DNA of 64,000 nucleotides from positions 11,289,263 to 11,353,262 of the forward strand of contig JBBCBC010000037.1 of NCBI GenBank assembly GCA_037126765.1, read 5' to 3'. Of the stretch, positions 1-12,620 are shown piece by piece; positions within the stretch are counted from its first letter, which is position 1, and the number at the start of each line of letters is the position of its first letter. Source of the DNA: Stenogyne calaminthoides (Eukaryota; Streptophyta; Magnoliopsida; Lamiales; Lamiaceae). The translations under genes and the position numbers were made by a program. The notes under the pieces are model-generated. The model made no database searches. It saw only the letters and a list, made by a program, of their open reading frames with translations, and was not told where the DNA came from.

Positions 1-37
1 GGATATTCTGTTTCAATTTGGTGTTTTATGTCATTTA

Positions 38-306
38 ACATCATAAATGCATGCTTAACACGTAAAATATTTCCATACATACACGGAAAATAAATGGAAC
101 GCGATTAATTTGCAATCACAGAGTAATCCGACCATGCAAAATCAGCCTTAATTATGAGCAAGGAACGATGCAATCAACAACATCATAAATGCATGCTTAA
201 CACGTAAAATATTTCCATACATACAAGGACCTTAATTTGCAATCACAGAGTAATCCGACCATGCAAAATCAGCCCCAATTATGAGCAACGAACGATGCAA
301 TCAACA
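38..306. repeat. Two-unit direct tandem repeat beside the SQE fragment
   Basis: A unit beginning AACATCATAAATGCATGC at 38 recurs at 179, an offset of 141 bases. The second unit (179 to about 300) matches closely but lacks about 20 bases found in the first (around 85-105). The second unit runs into the broken end of the squalene epoxidase fragment on the opposite strand, so the duplication lies at the point where that gene is disrupted. Confidence 0.85.
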
Positions 307-560
307 ACAACAACATCATTTTCACAAGACCTTGCCAAGTAGAATCCCCCAGCAACGCCGGCCCCAACAATAACAACATCAGTTTCGCCACGTAGATCCG
401 GCAGGGAACCACCGCCAGCGGCGGAGCTCTTAATGCATTTATCTTTACGTACAATCTTGGAAGCCTTATTGGTCCTTCTCCGAATGTTGTACAACAAAAC
501 GAACGCAAACAAAGTAGCAATAAAACCACCAACAATATTATACTGATCGACCATCACCAT
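279..560 (-). pseudogene. Squalene epoxidase (squalene monooxygenase) N-terminal fragment
   Basis: The 93-codon frame opens with MVMVDQY, followed by a hydrophobic segment (about residues 9-25, the N-terminal ER anchor), a basic linker and the FAD-binding Rossmann motif VIVGAGVAG at residues 63-71. This order matches the N-terminus of plant squalene epoxidases, which convert squalene to 2,3-oxidosqualene in sterol and triterpene synthesis. Homology stops just after GAGVAG (about 348). The expected continuation of the FAD fold is absent, and unrelated residues lead to a stop at 279. Plant SQE genes normally continue well past this point in exon 1, so I read this as a truncated relic and not a first exon. 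The window edge is close, so a rearranged remainder off-window cannot be excluded. Confidence 0.75.
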
Positions 561-1169
561 TTTTATTATGGTGATGGTACAAAATCAGATTATTTTGTTG
601 GCTTTTTTATTTCTTAGATCTTCGTTCAGTTTCTCCAATGTGTTATTGAGATTTTCTATGTGAAATTCTGAACTCTGAATTTGACATAGCGACCGTATTG
701 CTAGGAATACGCTTTTACCACTCAAACATAGCGGGTGTTTTAACAAGTAACGACTTGTTAACGTAACGCTATATATGTATAATTAATTATGCGTCTAAAA
801 AGTTGAGATTCTGTTTTGATGATTTTATTATTAGTAAACATCGAACAATATTCTTTCGTGATCATTTTAACCAAAAACAAAAAAGGAAAAGGAATTGACA
901 TTATAACCACTGCCCACTGGGATGGACCTTGCAAAAAACGTGTATCCACCCACCAGAATTATGAATTATATGACAAAAAAATCAGATGGATGAGGGATCT
1001 ACGATGATGATTTTGGAATTGATTTAAAGACAATCAACACCCAATCTTTTTTAAAAAAAGTTACAACGCTAAAATCAAATTACGCCCAAATTACGCTCCG
1101 TCTTATCGTGAAATGGTCTAACGCAAGTGTGTCTCGAATTATATTTTGAGCGCACTAGAATTATATATA
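561..1169. other. Intergenic, no gene seen
   Basis: AT-rich sequence upstream of the squalene epoxidase fragment. The short open frames on both strands (758-1007) overlap each other and show no recognisable domain. Nothing else is supportable here. Confidence 0.5.
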
Positions 1170-1755
1170 GGGATTAAATTTTTTGTAGTCCCACAACTTC
1201 GCTTCGTTTTGAAATTGACCCCAATTGTTTTGACTTTTTAATTTTGGTCCTTTAAGTTTCCAAAAAATTTGAAATTGGTCAATTTCACCTGCTACAACAA
1301 ATTACCAAGCAGATAATCGTCACATATGTAATTATTTTGTTCTTCCATTTAATTTCGAAGCGCCACTTGAACTTTTTAAATCCTAATAATCTTGGTCGGA
1401 TTTAAAAATAATATTTATATTAAAAGACAAAGCAAATCAGGTCGGTGTACTGAGTCTAAACTTATCAAAAAATAAAAAAATAATCAAAATACGCAGAAAA
1501 TCACTCTTCGTCCCTAAAAAAATATGCAGAAAATCCCGACACAAAATTATTAGGATTGAAATAGTCTAGGTAGCATTTTGAAATTAAAAGAAAAAATAAA
1601 ATAATTACATAAGTGACGATTACCTGTTTGATGACCTGCTATAGTAGGTTAAAGACCAATTTTACAAATTTTAATAATTTACAGGATCAAAATCAAAATA
1701 TCAAAACAATTGAGACTGATTTCTAAACGAAACAAAATTATAAGACTAAAAAATT
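1170..1755. mobile_element. Foldback/long-TIR element, about 590 bp, non-coding
   Basis: The left arm (from 1170: GGGATTAAATTTTTTGTAGT, then about 70 bases including CAATTGTTTTGA) is repeated in inverted form near 1685-1755, where CAAAACAATTGAGACTGATT is the diverged complement. A second inverted pair lies further in (about 1290-1330 against 1610-1660). There is no open reading frame. The long imperfect inverted repeats fit a Mutator-like or other foldback non-autonomous element. A target duplication was not resolved. Confidence 0.55.
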
Positions 1756-1974
1756 ATATATATAGACTTAAGTGTATGTGTGTGTATATGATCTGATAAA
1801 TACTTTTTTATAATTGTTACGACTTTATCTTGTTACTTTGATTGATTAGTGAATCCTAAAATGATTCTGGATTGTTGTTTTTTTATATTTGTACACTTTG
1901 GGTATGCTTTTTATGTACGGTGTAAATAATATTCCTTTTTTCTGATTGATCTCTTTTTAAAAAATAATTTAGCA

Positions 1975-2018
<44 letters not shown>

Positions 2019-3590
2019 CAGTTAATTATTTAACGCATAAAACATACATATATCAATAATTGGCAATTGTAGAAATTTAAAATTTGGGTTCACCCTCTGT
2101 TTAAGAAATATAATCATATTTATATTCCAATTTACACATAGTATTTGAACATGAGTTTTGTAGTTCATATGCAAAAGAAAAACTGGACAATAGTTTAAAT
2201 GAACCAATTTTGGTTTTGATTTGCGTTGTGACTAGCTAGAAGCTGGCCTAGAATGGAGTGAAGAACCAATTTTGCCTTGCCTGAGGAAGTCGTAAAAATC
2301 AATTATTTATATTGTATAATATTTTTACTTCTTAAAGATCTGACCACTGCTTATTATATATTTATTTTCTCTTAATCGATCGGTCGTTGCGCTTTGAAAT
2401 ATTTGAGATTAATGTTTGACTACGTTTGGATGAATGAATTTGAAATATGTGAATTTTACATACAAATCACCACTCTCTCCACTTGAGTTAAATAAATTTA
2501 AAAATACTTAAATTTGAGTTTAGTTTAAAATAGAAAAATTTCAAAGTATTTGATAAATTACACAAATGTCTGATAAGCCGTCTTGTTTTAATTCGAAGCA
2601 TTATTGGACGGAGTTATTGCGCTTAAAAATAAAAACCATACAAACAAATAAATCAATAAATGAATATAAAATTAATGAAAGATGCCCACGATTATTATGG
2701 GACTATCAACTATATATGACCATGACACTTATTGAGAATTTTGAGTTGAGAGATGCCCACAAGTTTTATGGGAATGTGACCCTTCATCGAATGACTATTT
2801 ACTATTTAGGTTAGGTAATCATTTTTTTTTCTATTTCTCTTTTAACGAGCATGCATAATTACATGTTGTATTTTATTTCGTCTTTACGTAATTAATAATT
2901 CACAAATCGCACAGAGATTATTAAAATTGACTAATTGAGTCAACTTTACGTAAACGATTAATTAATGTTCGAGAAAATATAAACATAATACTTCAAAATC
3001 ACGACTTATTTATGATCACTATTCACTACATTTACATACATCAATTCAAATCCCCTTGTATTTACAGCAAATCCAGTACAATCGATTTATGGACACCCGT
3101 TGCTCGCCGGCATAATCAATTAGGAGTGGGGTGAGGCGATTTTTTTTAAAAGTTAATTTTTAAAAATATATTATTTAAATGTAATTTAAAAGATTTTAGT
3201 AAATATATTAAGATATTTGTACCTGTTCTTTTTTTAGGTTATAAGCTGTAAAAACTTATTTTAAGATCTTATAAACAATTTTTTACCAAATCTTTTGAGA
3301 GATTATAAGCTCCTAAAAAACTTATCAGCCAAATCCATTATAAATACTTGTTTTATGCGTATAATCTTGAATATTTTTATAAAAGTAAAATAGTAATATT
3401 TTAAAATTAAAAAAACTCTGTAAATAATACAATTTACAATTACTGAAGAAAAATAATCCAATGAACGTTTTCTATTTTGGCAGGCCCACACTACAAATTT
3501 GGGCCATTGACAGGCTGAAGGCCCAATAAAGTAATATCATATGCGGAAATTGCTGATCGCGTTTGATTTACATGTCCACGTCGGACAGAT
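1756..3590. other. Intergenic upstream of the TPX2-family gene, with (TA)n tract
   Basis: AT-rich DNA with a (TA)n microsatellite at about 1978-2015. An 82-codon frame (2566-2814) shows no domain and contains a diverged internal repeat of AGATGCCCAC. Around 3230-3320 there are diverged AACTTATAAGCT-type motifs like those in the MITE at 28879-29596, probably the relic of a related element. No gene is supported. Confidence 0.5.
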
Positions 3591-3600
3591 CCTAACGGCT
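3591..3600 (+). promoter_or_regulatory. MSA (mitosis-specific activator) element
   Basis: CCTAACGGCT fits the plant MSA consensus YCYAACGGYY, bound by three-repeat MYB (MYB3R) factors that drive G2/M transcription. It lies 164 bases upstream of the ATG of a TPX2-family gene, where G2/M expression is expected. The motif match is seen directly; function is inferred. Confidence 0.6.
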
Positions 3601-3763
3601 ACTTCCAGCCGGTCCGAAATTTAAAATTTCAGAAACTGCACAAACGCTCCATCTCCTCTCCGAAGTCCAAACCCTTTCTTTCTTCAATTCATCCTAAAAA
3701 AAGTCTAAACAAATTACTGCAATTAAATAAAACTCTCAGTGTTCGTACTATAATTACACAAAA

Positions 3764-6700
3764 ATGCCGGAGTATCAGGAAAATTCGAGTAGATTCCTAT
3801 CAAATCGAGATTCGTTCGACACCTCGAATGCCGAAGATGATGGAGGAGATGAAATATTTTACGAGAAAATCGAGGCCCCGAAGTTCGTTGATTTCACCCT
3901 GCCGGATCACTACTGCCCTGATGACCGTTACTGGTTCTGCGACCGTGTGGGTTAGTATTGAAGCCCCAAATTTTATCTCTTTTTCCTTAATTTTCAAATT
4001 CTAATTGTGCAATTCTGGTTTTCGCAGCTGGATTCACTGTTTTTCAATTATTTGTTTATTATTTACCTCGATCTGCTCTAGGTGAATGAAATTTTGCTTT
4101 GCTGATTTAACTGTCACAATTGTTATTGATAAATTTTGGACTTTGTTATTTTTCTATATATTAGTATTTTATATGGGATTTAATAGGTGGACATAAGAGA
4201 GAATTTTCCTCAGAGAAGTAGTTTTAAGTCTTAGGTGGGGAAAAGAGGATTCGATCTGTGATTGTTTTTGGAAGAGTCCTGTTGAACTAAGATTCAAAAA
4301 TTTCAGTTCTTTGTTAATGTTGATGTTCGTTCTCAGAAGTAGATAACATCAAAATTTTAATATGACAAATCTTTAAGAGCAAGAAGGTTGATTCTGTTTC
4401 AGGATGTAATCAAAAGCACGAGGAAGAAATGGATTCTGAAGAAATCTACAAGAATTTTGTTCTCCGGGTTAGTCCTTATCCGTGTAGTGAAATCACTAAT
4501 ATGATTGCCATTTTTGGGGATTACTGAAACGTTTTATGCTGCTAAAATTTGTTCATACAGGTAATGGCAGCTAGAAGTCCCAATGTAAGGCTTCGGAAAG
4601 CACTTGAGAGAAATTGCTCAAGGTATGTGTCCTATACTTTAGACTATGATGGTTAACTTTTAGTGTTTAGTCATGATTTGATATAGAATGGACTTGATTT
4701 ATGTTGTGCAGAACGCCTATAAAATGCCCACTTTCAGCTCCACCCAAACCTTCCAAACCAAGATTCTCTAGAATGGCTATTATTTCATCGATTTCTAAGA
4801 AAATGGGTGATGACAAGAAAAGGGTTGTGAAGCCTCTTTCGAAGAGTGGTTCTACACCATTGACTAAGACTAGGCCAGTTGCTGCTAAGTATCTTACAAC
4901 TCCAAGGAACAAAAGAAGCACAGATCAAAACTTATTTAGGAGTGTTCGAAATCCAAAACCTGTGAATGTTGAAGTGGGAAAAAGTCGAGTGGTGGCAAAG
5001 GCTCTGGTATTTTCTCCGAAAAAGACCATTAAGGTAAAGACTTCCGTTGAATTACGTACACCCATCTCAAAATTATGCCAAGGAATGAATAAGCTTGAGA
5101 TTTCAAGTCAGAGGAAACGTGCTTTGGGCTATTCTAGCAAATCATCGAAGAATTCGAGTAATAGTTTGCCAAGTAGGCAGTTAAGCAGTCGAAAGGTGCA
5201 ACGAAAGCCTGAGGAACCGTGCAGTTCTCAGATTCGCACCAATAGAGAAGCTAAATCTGGAAATTCTATTAAAACTAAGATCAAAGGTCAGTTATTACAA
5301 CAACAGGCTTCCAAGAAATCGCTGGGAGGTGATGAAACACATAGCTTGAAGAACAATGAAGGCAGTGATAACTGTTTAGATGTGGAAGGAAGTAATACTT
5401 CAAGATCTCAGGATACAAACACACGGGAGAATAATTCAAGACTTCAATCTACAAACAGAAAGGAGAATGATAACAAAGATGGGAATGAAAATATCACTCC
5501 AGAGAGTTCTAGAGAATCTGTAGACAACTTAAATGCAGATAAGTCTTCTGAAGGGCAAAGGGATGGAAATGAAATTATGGACGGTGAGGACAAGGAAAAT
5601 GCTCCAGCCTCCGATGGGAACAGGTTTGGACATGTGCTTGTGAATTTCTCCAGAATCTTGTTGTATAATTTTTGTCCAATTGGTACTAATAGTATTGTAT
5701 TGTTTGCAGAATACACAACAATAATCTGAAGCAAAATGAAAGAAAAATCTTTGGCTTGCACAAATATGGCCAAGTTCAAACAAAGGTATTTTATTTTCAT
5801 GGTTCCATCTCGAGTGGAGTTGGTTGTCATTTTGTCACATTTTATGTTTCTAATTGCACCCTATTGCTATCGTGCATAGGTTACTCACCAAGCACATAAT
5901 AAGAATTTGAAGGAGGGTTCCTCTGGCACAGTGACAAAGCTCAAGAAACCAAAGGCCACAAACCCTAAGCCTTTTAGACTAAGAACTGATGTGAGAGTCT
6001 CTCTTCCCAACATCTCTAGCTTGTTGAAAGAGCTAGCTTTTTATCAGTGATATAATGACTAACATTGTAATTTTCAGGAGAGAGGCATTCTTAAAGAGGC
6101 TATCTCGGAGAGAAAAACCGATTCCCTAACTACTCAAATTGAAACTGCGAATGTAAGCACACCAAGTGGGAAGTTGCAAAGGAAACAAGGGAATGACATT
6201 CAAGTGAGCATTTCTCTTTTTACCATCCTTAAAGAGTTTATTTCTTGTTAAAGAGATTTTATAATATGTGTGTATTTCAAGTTTCAAGATAATGAATAAT
6301 AGAACTGATAAGCTTACATAAAGTGATGCTAAAAAAAACTAACTTTTGCAGAAAGGGAGTATAACCGTAGGTTTAAAGACTCCAAAAGAGCAGGAGAACT
6401 CAAAAGCAGCAGCAGTTTTGGCTACACCAGATAGCAATAAACATAAGGAGAGAAAGCAGTTGAGTTTCCATCATGAAAGTAGTGCCATGCAAAGGTTGGA
6501 GAAGTTTAGAAAAATAACATCTCCTCTTTCAAAACACTCAGTAAAGCCTCAAGGGTGAGTCTGAATTCTTTTTCACTGAAAACCATAAGAGACAATCAAT
6601 TTTCTCAGGATTAACACTATAACTATATTTTTACAGGGTTGTTCCAACAAAGCAGGAAACGACTCCTTACCTGATTCCTGGTAAAAAACTCGAGGTGATA

Positions 6701-6889
6701 CACGAAATTTCACCCGAAGTAGTTTTAGAACCAAGGAGAGAACAGAAGGCAAGTTCAAATGCACCCTCCATCGATGATGCTGCAGCTTCTCGATCATCAT
6801 CACGTGGAAGACAGCATGTGACGGTTGCTGCCCAACCAAACTTGCATAGCACACATGTACCAAGGTGTTGCACCATGAAACTAAAATAG
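3764..6889 (+). CDS. TPX2-family microtubule-associated protein
   Basis: Nine exons with consistent GT-AG sites and phase: 3764-3950, 4403-4467, 4561-4622, 4712-5623, 5710-5785, 5880-5990, 6078-6203, 6352-6554 and 6637-6889, giving 664 residues. Near the N-terminus YEKIEAPKFVDF (33-44) resembles the aromatic APKFVDF motif of plant TPX2-like proteins. After it come a conserved FVLRVMAARSPNVRLRKAL stretch and a long Lys/Ser-rich disordered region. KPFRLRTDERG (464-474) is the TPX2-family KPFKLRTEERG signature. TPX2 proteins bind spindle microtubules and regulate Aurora kinase and spindle assembly; in this protein microtubule binding is inferred. An MSA motif upstream suggests mitotic expression. 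No lesion was found, unlike most neighbouring genes. The exact subfamily is uncertain. Confidence 0.82.
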
Positions 6890-7803
6890 ATGATGGTTCA
6901 ATCATTTATTGAATTATTTATGTTGATCTTCATGTAAGTTTGGTTCGAGTGTGCCATGCCATGTCTGGTTGTTCAATCATTTATTGAATTATTTTTTTAG
7001 TTCCTGCCATTGTTTAAGTATGTATTTAACTCTCCGATGTGTGTGAGATGATAGTGTTTCTGTTGAAAAAAGTGTAACATCAATTGAAATACTGCATTCT
7101 TTTATTTAATTCAAGTATAATATTGAACTCTCAACTCACTGTGACTTGAATATAAAAAATTTACGACGTTCGGAATGATCAACCATTGATGATCTAGGGC
7201 GTGTTTTGAAACACTTAAAACAACTTCCAGAAGCACTTATTTTCAAAGCTTCCTCTCACAAGCTTCTGAAAGCTGTTTTAAATGTTTCAAAACACACCCC
7301 TAGTATTACAAGGTATATTTTTATTGGGCTTTTACTTTTTAAAAACTTCCCTTTAAATATTATCATATTTTTATTTAGGTTCTATGAACTATTATAACTC
7401 CCCTTGTAACCAAAATCGAGAATATGTCCCTTGAGGAATACAAAAAGGTTCCATATTCACCATTAAACATTTATTTACTACTCCACATAAGATGTAAGAA
7501 TAGATGAGAAACAGAAGGAATTCCCAAAAAAAGACCCAAGGTTGAATTGAAATATAAGTAGTAAAAGGAAAGAAAAAGCCAGTCCCAGGTAAAAAAGGAG
7601 CTGTTTGAACTAACATTTACACCAATTAACGAAGTAGAGGACTGTATCTAATAGAAATGACTTGAGAGGAATTCAAATGGACAAGATTTTCGTCGCTCAC
7701 AAGTTACCAGCAACTGATCAGTGCTATGCATCACAACAGCATTAGTGAAGTATCATCACCGTAATAAATGTTGTAATATTGCGACTGTTCCATACCAACT
7801 CTT
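6890..7803. other. Intergenic, TPX2-family 3' flank and PIP copy 1 3' flank
   Basis: Convergent intergenic region holding the TPX2-family 3'UTR, a small MITE (7197-7299) and the 3' flank of PIP copy 1. Short open frames here have no recognisable domain. Confidence 0.5.
7197..7299. mobile_element. 103-bp PIF/Harbinger-like MITE
   Basis: Terminal inverted repeats GGGCGTGTTTTGAAACA and GGGTGTGTTTTGAAACA (16 of 17 identical) lie directly inside a CTA/CTA target duplication. The interior is a further imperfect inverted repeat (AGAAGC...GCTTCT). Size, G-rich ends and 3-bp target duplication fit a Tourist-like element. Confidence 0.75.
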
Positions 7804-10800
7804 CTATGAAGAACCTTCCTTGATGATATGTTTCAGCTTCTCAGTTGCAGCAACGAGTTCTGCTGATGTTCCTGGTTCATTAGCAGAATGGCCAGCATTT
7901 GGGACGACCTATACAAAGGAAAACATTTTGAGTTGTAAAGCAGATAAGAAAGCTTTGAATGCACAAGGTTCTTGTTTTTACACTTGAATCAGGTGGATGT
8001 AAGTACCTGAGGTTCTCTTGCTGATCCCATCGAGAAATTAACAAGTTCTAATTCATTTATTCAATTATAATCAAGACGAGACTATTCAATTGTAAATCTA
8101 GTGTCCTTAAGTTTAAAAAAGTTGGTACAAGTCTTCATCAGTCCTATCTGGGGACCTAAATTGATGTTAATCCCTATTGTGTGGTCAGTTGGTCTTTCGA
8201 CTTTTCAAGGACCCATCATATAAAACTTGTTCTATCTTGACAAATATGTCAAACATGTGAATTGTATTTCTTACCCTGAAATCAGCTTCAGGCAAAGCCT
8301 TATGAAGATCCCATGCTGACATGAGGGGGCAACACACATCATATCGTCCCTGCATCAGAAATTAAAGAACAACTTTTGTCATGTATCTGTCATACTATTG
8401 ACATTTTTCTTCTGGAGTAACTTCACAGCTGTTAAGATATGAGAAGATAAGTTCTCAAAACAATTGTTTGGAACCTAAAAGATGGTATTAGCAAATATTG
8501 AAAAGGAAAAGTAGCGAAAAAAATATATTTTTAGTCGAAGTCCTTGAATTTTTTTATCATTCTTGGATTTCTGTACATGGAAGTGTTGGACATAGGTTAT
8601 GTTTCTCCACTTTCAAGAATCATATTCACAGAATTCATAAATTGAGCATTTGTAGCATGGAGGAGGTGAATGTCAACTGTCACATAAAAGAAGCAACAAG
8701 AAGGTAAACAAACCTGCACAATTACAGTGTTGATGTGCTTTATTTTGTCAACATTATCCAACAGGAACGAGTCTGAAGGAAAAAAACCTTTGTTGACAAA
8801 ATAGTGGTTCTCAATCCTTGCAAATGCCTGCAAGAAGCCATAATAAATTCATTCCAAACAGAAAATATAGTTTGTCCATCATAACATCCCCTGGTATGAA
8901 GTACTATACAACAAGAAAGGAGCCAATATTACTTACAGAATAGAATCAAATTTTCATCCTTTATACACATTCTACATATGTTTCCTATTTTATCTCGTAT
9001 TTACAAGAAATTTAAAATCACATGCATCCTTGGAAATGTTTCAAGCTTAGATATAATCCTTTTACTCATATCATAAGCAAGAAATTGCCTGCAGGGTTCA
9101 TTAAGAAGAACCAATAAATGCTTGTGGCTGGTGTTTTTTTTTTTTTTTGAAATCATATCTTATCAGTTATCATACAATAAATGCTTGTGGCTGCTGTCAA
9201 TTCTATATAAGTTCTAGCATCTGAAGAGTAGGACAAATTGCGGATATTTCATTTATGGGTCGTTATGCTGAAATCTCCCGAGAAACAAGGTGATCAGTCA
9301 AGCTTTTCTACACAAATAGTAATAATTTAAGATTCAAACTGTCACGACCAAATGAGAAACCGTGGACTAATGCCACTGCACTTACCAAGCAAAACTCATC
9401 ATCGTCTCCTCGTTTTATGCTACCTTCATTTGGAATTAGATGAGCTGTCATCATTTCCCATTTGGTCCATTCTCTAGCAGCAGCATACTACATAATCCAA
9501 AATTTCAGATGAGCGATGAATTAGAGAAGCATAAACACACATATGAGTACATTACTTAGGGCGTACAAGTTGCAGGTTGTCCTTGTGATACCCATAAATT
9601 TCACAGGGACATCAAAATGGAAGATCATTGTCATTACATTATGTGTATACTTCAGAGATCACTACAAAGTATCTCATTGACGTTGCTATCTAAACTTTTA
9701 GCAATCGCCATTAATAGATAAACATATATCAATTACGTCTCTAGGAATAGTGTATTTGGTTTTAAAAATGTTCTTGGCCAGAGGTTTAATTTCAGCCAAA
9801 TCCTGTTTAGAATAAATTGCAAGACACATCTCCCCCCTTATGCATGAGAAGTTCATCAAAAAATCAAAGCTCCAGATAGTCGCAAAATACAACCATCCAA
9901 TGCGTATTAGCAAATAAAGTTTCACTCATGAAACTTGTGGCTTATGAACGACATTCAGGAGCAACAAGCAGTCAGAAAAAGATCATACACAAAGCAAAAA
10001 AGGAAAAGTAATCTTACTTGTGTTTCCTTGTCATTGGAGTTTAACCTCTTGTGGTAAGCATCTACGAAACATCCTCTTTCACTTTCCGGAATAAGATCTC
10101 TAAATGGCTCCCAAGCTACAAATTTCATAAATGCAACCACACTCAGATCTCCCACTACTCCAATAAGCATATCATAGAACATAAAGAAAAATATCTATGG
10201 ACCATTAGTTTTCCCAATCCTTCGATCATCAAAAAAAAAAAAAGAGAGTAGCTAACTAACTATACCATCAGGAAATATGGCAGCAGCTCCACCCTCATAA
10301 AACCAGTCAATTTCTTTCTTGCGCAACATGAAAATGCCTCTCAGTACCATTCCAGTGACCTTCAATATAAGATGATATAATGAGCATTAACTATCAATAA
10401 AAGATATGCATCACTTTCGCTCATCACAATCTCAAAAAATAAAACTAGGATCTCTTATATGAAAAAGGACAAGGGAGAAACCTTGTCAGGATGGGACACA
10501 CTATATGCAAGAGCAAGTGTGCTTCCCCATGAACCGCCAAAACCTGAAAGTTAAACATTGATGATAAGCAGATAAAGTAGCAACCAGCAGAGAATTAACA
10601 AATAATCTTTTATCTTTACCTGCCACTCAGGAACTTTTAAGTGTGCTCTCAGTTTTTCAATGTCCTCAATAAGGTCCCAAGTGGTATTCTCCTCTAGGCA
10701 GGCATGAGGTGTACTTTTACCAGCACCACGCTAAAATGGCATTATAGTAGTAGAAAATGTCACACATTATGTTTCGATAAGCTTCCTAATAAACTAAATA

Positions 10801-11774
10801 ATTCAGAATACAAACCTGATCAAATAAGATAATCCTATAAAAACTAGGATCAAAGAATTTCCGGTTACTAGGAGAAGTTCCGCCTCCTGGACCTCCATGG
10901 AGGAAAACCACTGGCTGAAAAAATGGAAGGACATAAAAAAGCATGTGCCTTAAGTTGGGAACTAATACACACAATATATAAATCTGATAGCATCTATAAG
11001 AGGCTGAAAGCCAGCACACAGGTTGTAGAAAGGTAACGAAAACTCACATGGCCGTCTGGATTTCCGGACTGCTCATAATAAATTGTGTGAATGTCTGAAA
11101 CCTTTAGAAAACCTGTATTGAAAGGCTCTATATCTGAGTAAAGGGTCCGATTTATTTCGGGCAGCAGTACGTTAGTTTCCATGGTTTCTGCGACTCTTAC
11201 TTGCTGATCACTGTTATAGTAATCAAGATTATTACTATGACTGAGCAAAACCAAATTCCTTCTTCCTGCAAACAATCTCTACAGATTCAATCTACCATTG
11301 TGCACAGACCAATAATATAAAGAGACAGATTTTGCAATCAATTAATTTATCCAGTAAATAAGCCTGTACACAGAGGGGGAGGAGGCTATATTGAATTCAA
11401 ACAAAGTGGAAAGTTTAGCTTAATATTAACGCAGAATGGTTACTCTTGCTATTTTACGCAAGAATCAGGAATCTCGCGATGCCTTTGTGTGTTGACGGTG
11501 GTTATTAAAGTGTGGAGACACAGAAATCTTGAAATTCTTGATTCTTGGCCCAAGAAACCATATTGTTTTGTTTAACGGAAAAAAAAAAAAAAATTGATGA
11601 AAGAAATAAAATTAGGCATGATTACAACAAACAAAAAAGCGAGAGAAAGTGCGAGTGACCTGGCTTTCTGGGATTCTTGATGGGAAGGAGAGAAATAAGG
11701 GAAGACGTGTGAGTGAAAGAAGATGGAGCAAGAGAGAGAATGTTGGGAGTCACAGCGGCTGCCCCTTGACTCAT
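7804..11774 (-). CDS. PIP: Proline iminopeptidase copy 1 (plastid-type N-terminus; frameshift in the nucleophile exon)
   Basis: Eleven exons on the minus strand, in coding order: 11660-11774, 11048-11265, 10816-10914, 10620-10730, 10482-10543, 10266-10359, 10018-10115, 9386-9487, 8714-8827, 8275-8349 and 7804-7908. It is an alpha/beta hydrolase (S33 family) that releases N-terminal proline from peptides. Visible motifs are the oxyanion HGGPGGG, RGAGKST, GRYD with the catalytic Asp, and NAGHS with the catalytic His. Exon 1 starts MSQGAAAVTP, is Ser-rich and joins exon 2 in the correct phase, which suggests a chloroplast transit peptide. The exon that should read VFGGSWG is 62 nt instead of the 63 in copy 2. 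At 10539-10542 a run of four A (plus strand) replaces five, which throws the catalytic serine region out of frame. This is either a pseudogene or a homopolymer assembly error. Confidence 0.85.
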
Positions 11775-11799
11775 TGGACTTGTTGCTGAAATTGAAATC

Positions 11800-11925
11800 C
11801 AGATTAAACATCCAGAAACGCATTGGGTTTTCAATCAAAAAAAACATTTTCTCAAGAAAACATCCAAAAACGCATTGGGTTTTCAAGAAAACATTAGGAA
11901 AAAAAAAAAAAACATTTTCTCGATG
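11800..11925. repeat. Short tandem repeat in the PIP copy 1 upstream region
   Basis: AACGCATTGGGTTTTCAA followed by an A-run and ACATTTTCTC occurs twice (starting about 11817 and 11869). Related AACGCAATGGGTTCTCAA sequence lies upstream of PIP copy 2 near 16303, so the motif predates the segmental duplication and was then amplified in copy 1. Confidence 0.6.
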
Positions 11926-12115
11926 TGATATACGAAAATTCACCTGATGCACACATGTACAAGGAGTTGCGCAAAGAAACTTAAAGAGATGATCCTTCAA
12001 TCATTTATTGAATTTGTTTATGTTGATCTTCATCTCTGTTTGCTTTGAGTGTGCAGTCTACCGGGATGAGAGTTTTTCTGTTGAAAATTGAAATACAGTA
12101 TTCTTTTTTGTTTAA
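11913..12115 (+). pseudogene. Duplicated last-exon tail and 3'UTR of the TPX2-family gene
   Basis: CTCGATGTGATATACGAAAA at 11915 matches CTCGAGGTGATACACGAAAT in the TPX2-family last exon (about 6690). After CACCTGATG the sequence jumps to GCACACATGTACAAGG, matching about 6848 onward, so roughly 125 bases of exon are missing. The match continues into the 3'UTR. This marks one breakpoint of the segmental duplication. The fragment cannot encode a protein. Confidence 0.75.
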
Positions 12116-12620
12116 ATCAAATTGTGATATAAATATAACAATTTTACAAGAATTATGTACGTGATGTCTACATCAAATTACAGTTTTAACAATGTTGGGA
12201 TAAATTAGTATTTTGTTCGTCCCACTTTAAAAAGTAGCCGTCTTATGTGAGATTATCATTGAGTTTTGTTCATCCCACTTCATTTTTTAAAATTTACCTT
12301 TACAAAAATTGTCTTATATATATTACTATTTTTTATTTACCATCAAACATTCATATACTGAAGAGCAAGAATAGATGAGAAACATAAGTAAATGTAGAAG
12401 CATAGACAAGGCAGTCTCACATTTACACCAATTAAGGAAGAAGAGGAATAGCAACAACTAAAGAAAAATTTGAGTGTACAAGATTTTCGTCCGTAACAAT
12501 TTACCAGCATCTGATTAATGTTATGCATCACAATGCACTATTGAAGCATTATCACCATACAACTAAATGTTGTAATATTGGGAACTGAAATAACACTTGA
12601 CATGTTTCATACTAACTCTT
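12116..12620. other. Intergenic between the two PIP genes
   Basis: AT-rich DNA made of duplicated 3' flank. It contains two diverged TTGTTC(G/A)TCCCACTT motifs (12216 and 12260) that may derive from a decayed Stowaway-like element. No gene is seen. Confidence 0.4.

Noticed and set aside
2566..2814. 82-codon open frame
   Set aside because: AT-rich, no domain, contains a diverged internal repeat; no splice context or homology recognised.
11265..11275. Start of PIP exon 2 at TTG as an N-terminus
   Set aside because: No ATG there; the position is a splice acceptor (TTTGCAG) and joins exon 1 in phase in copy 1.
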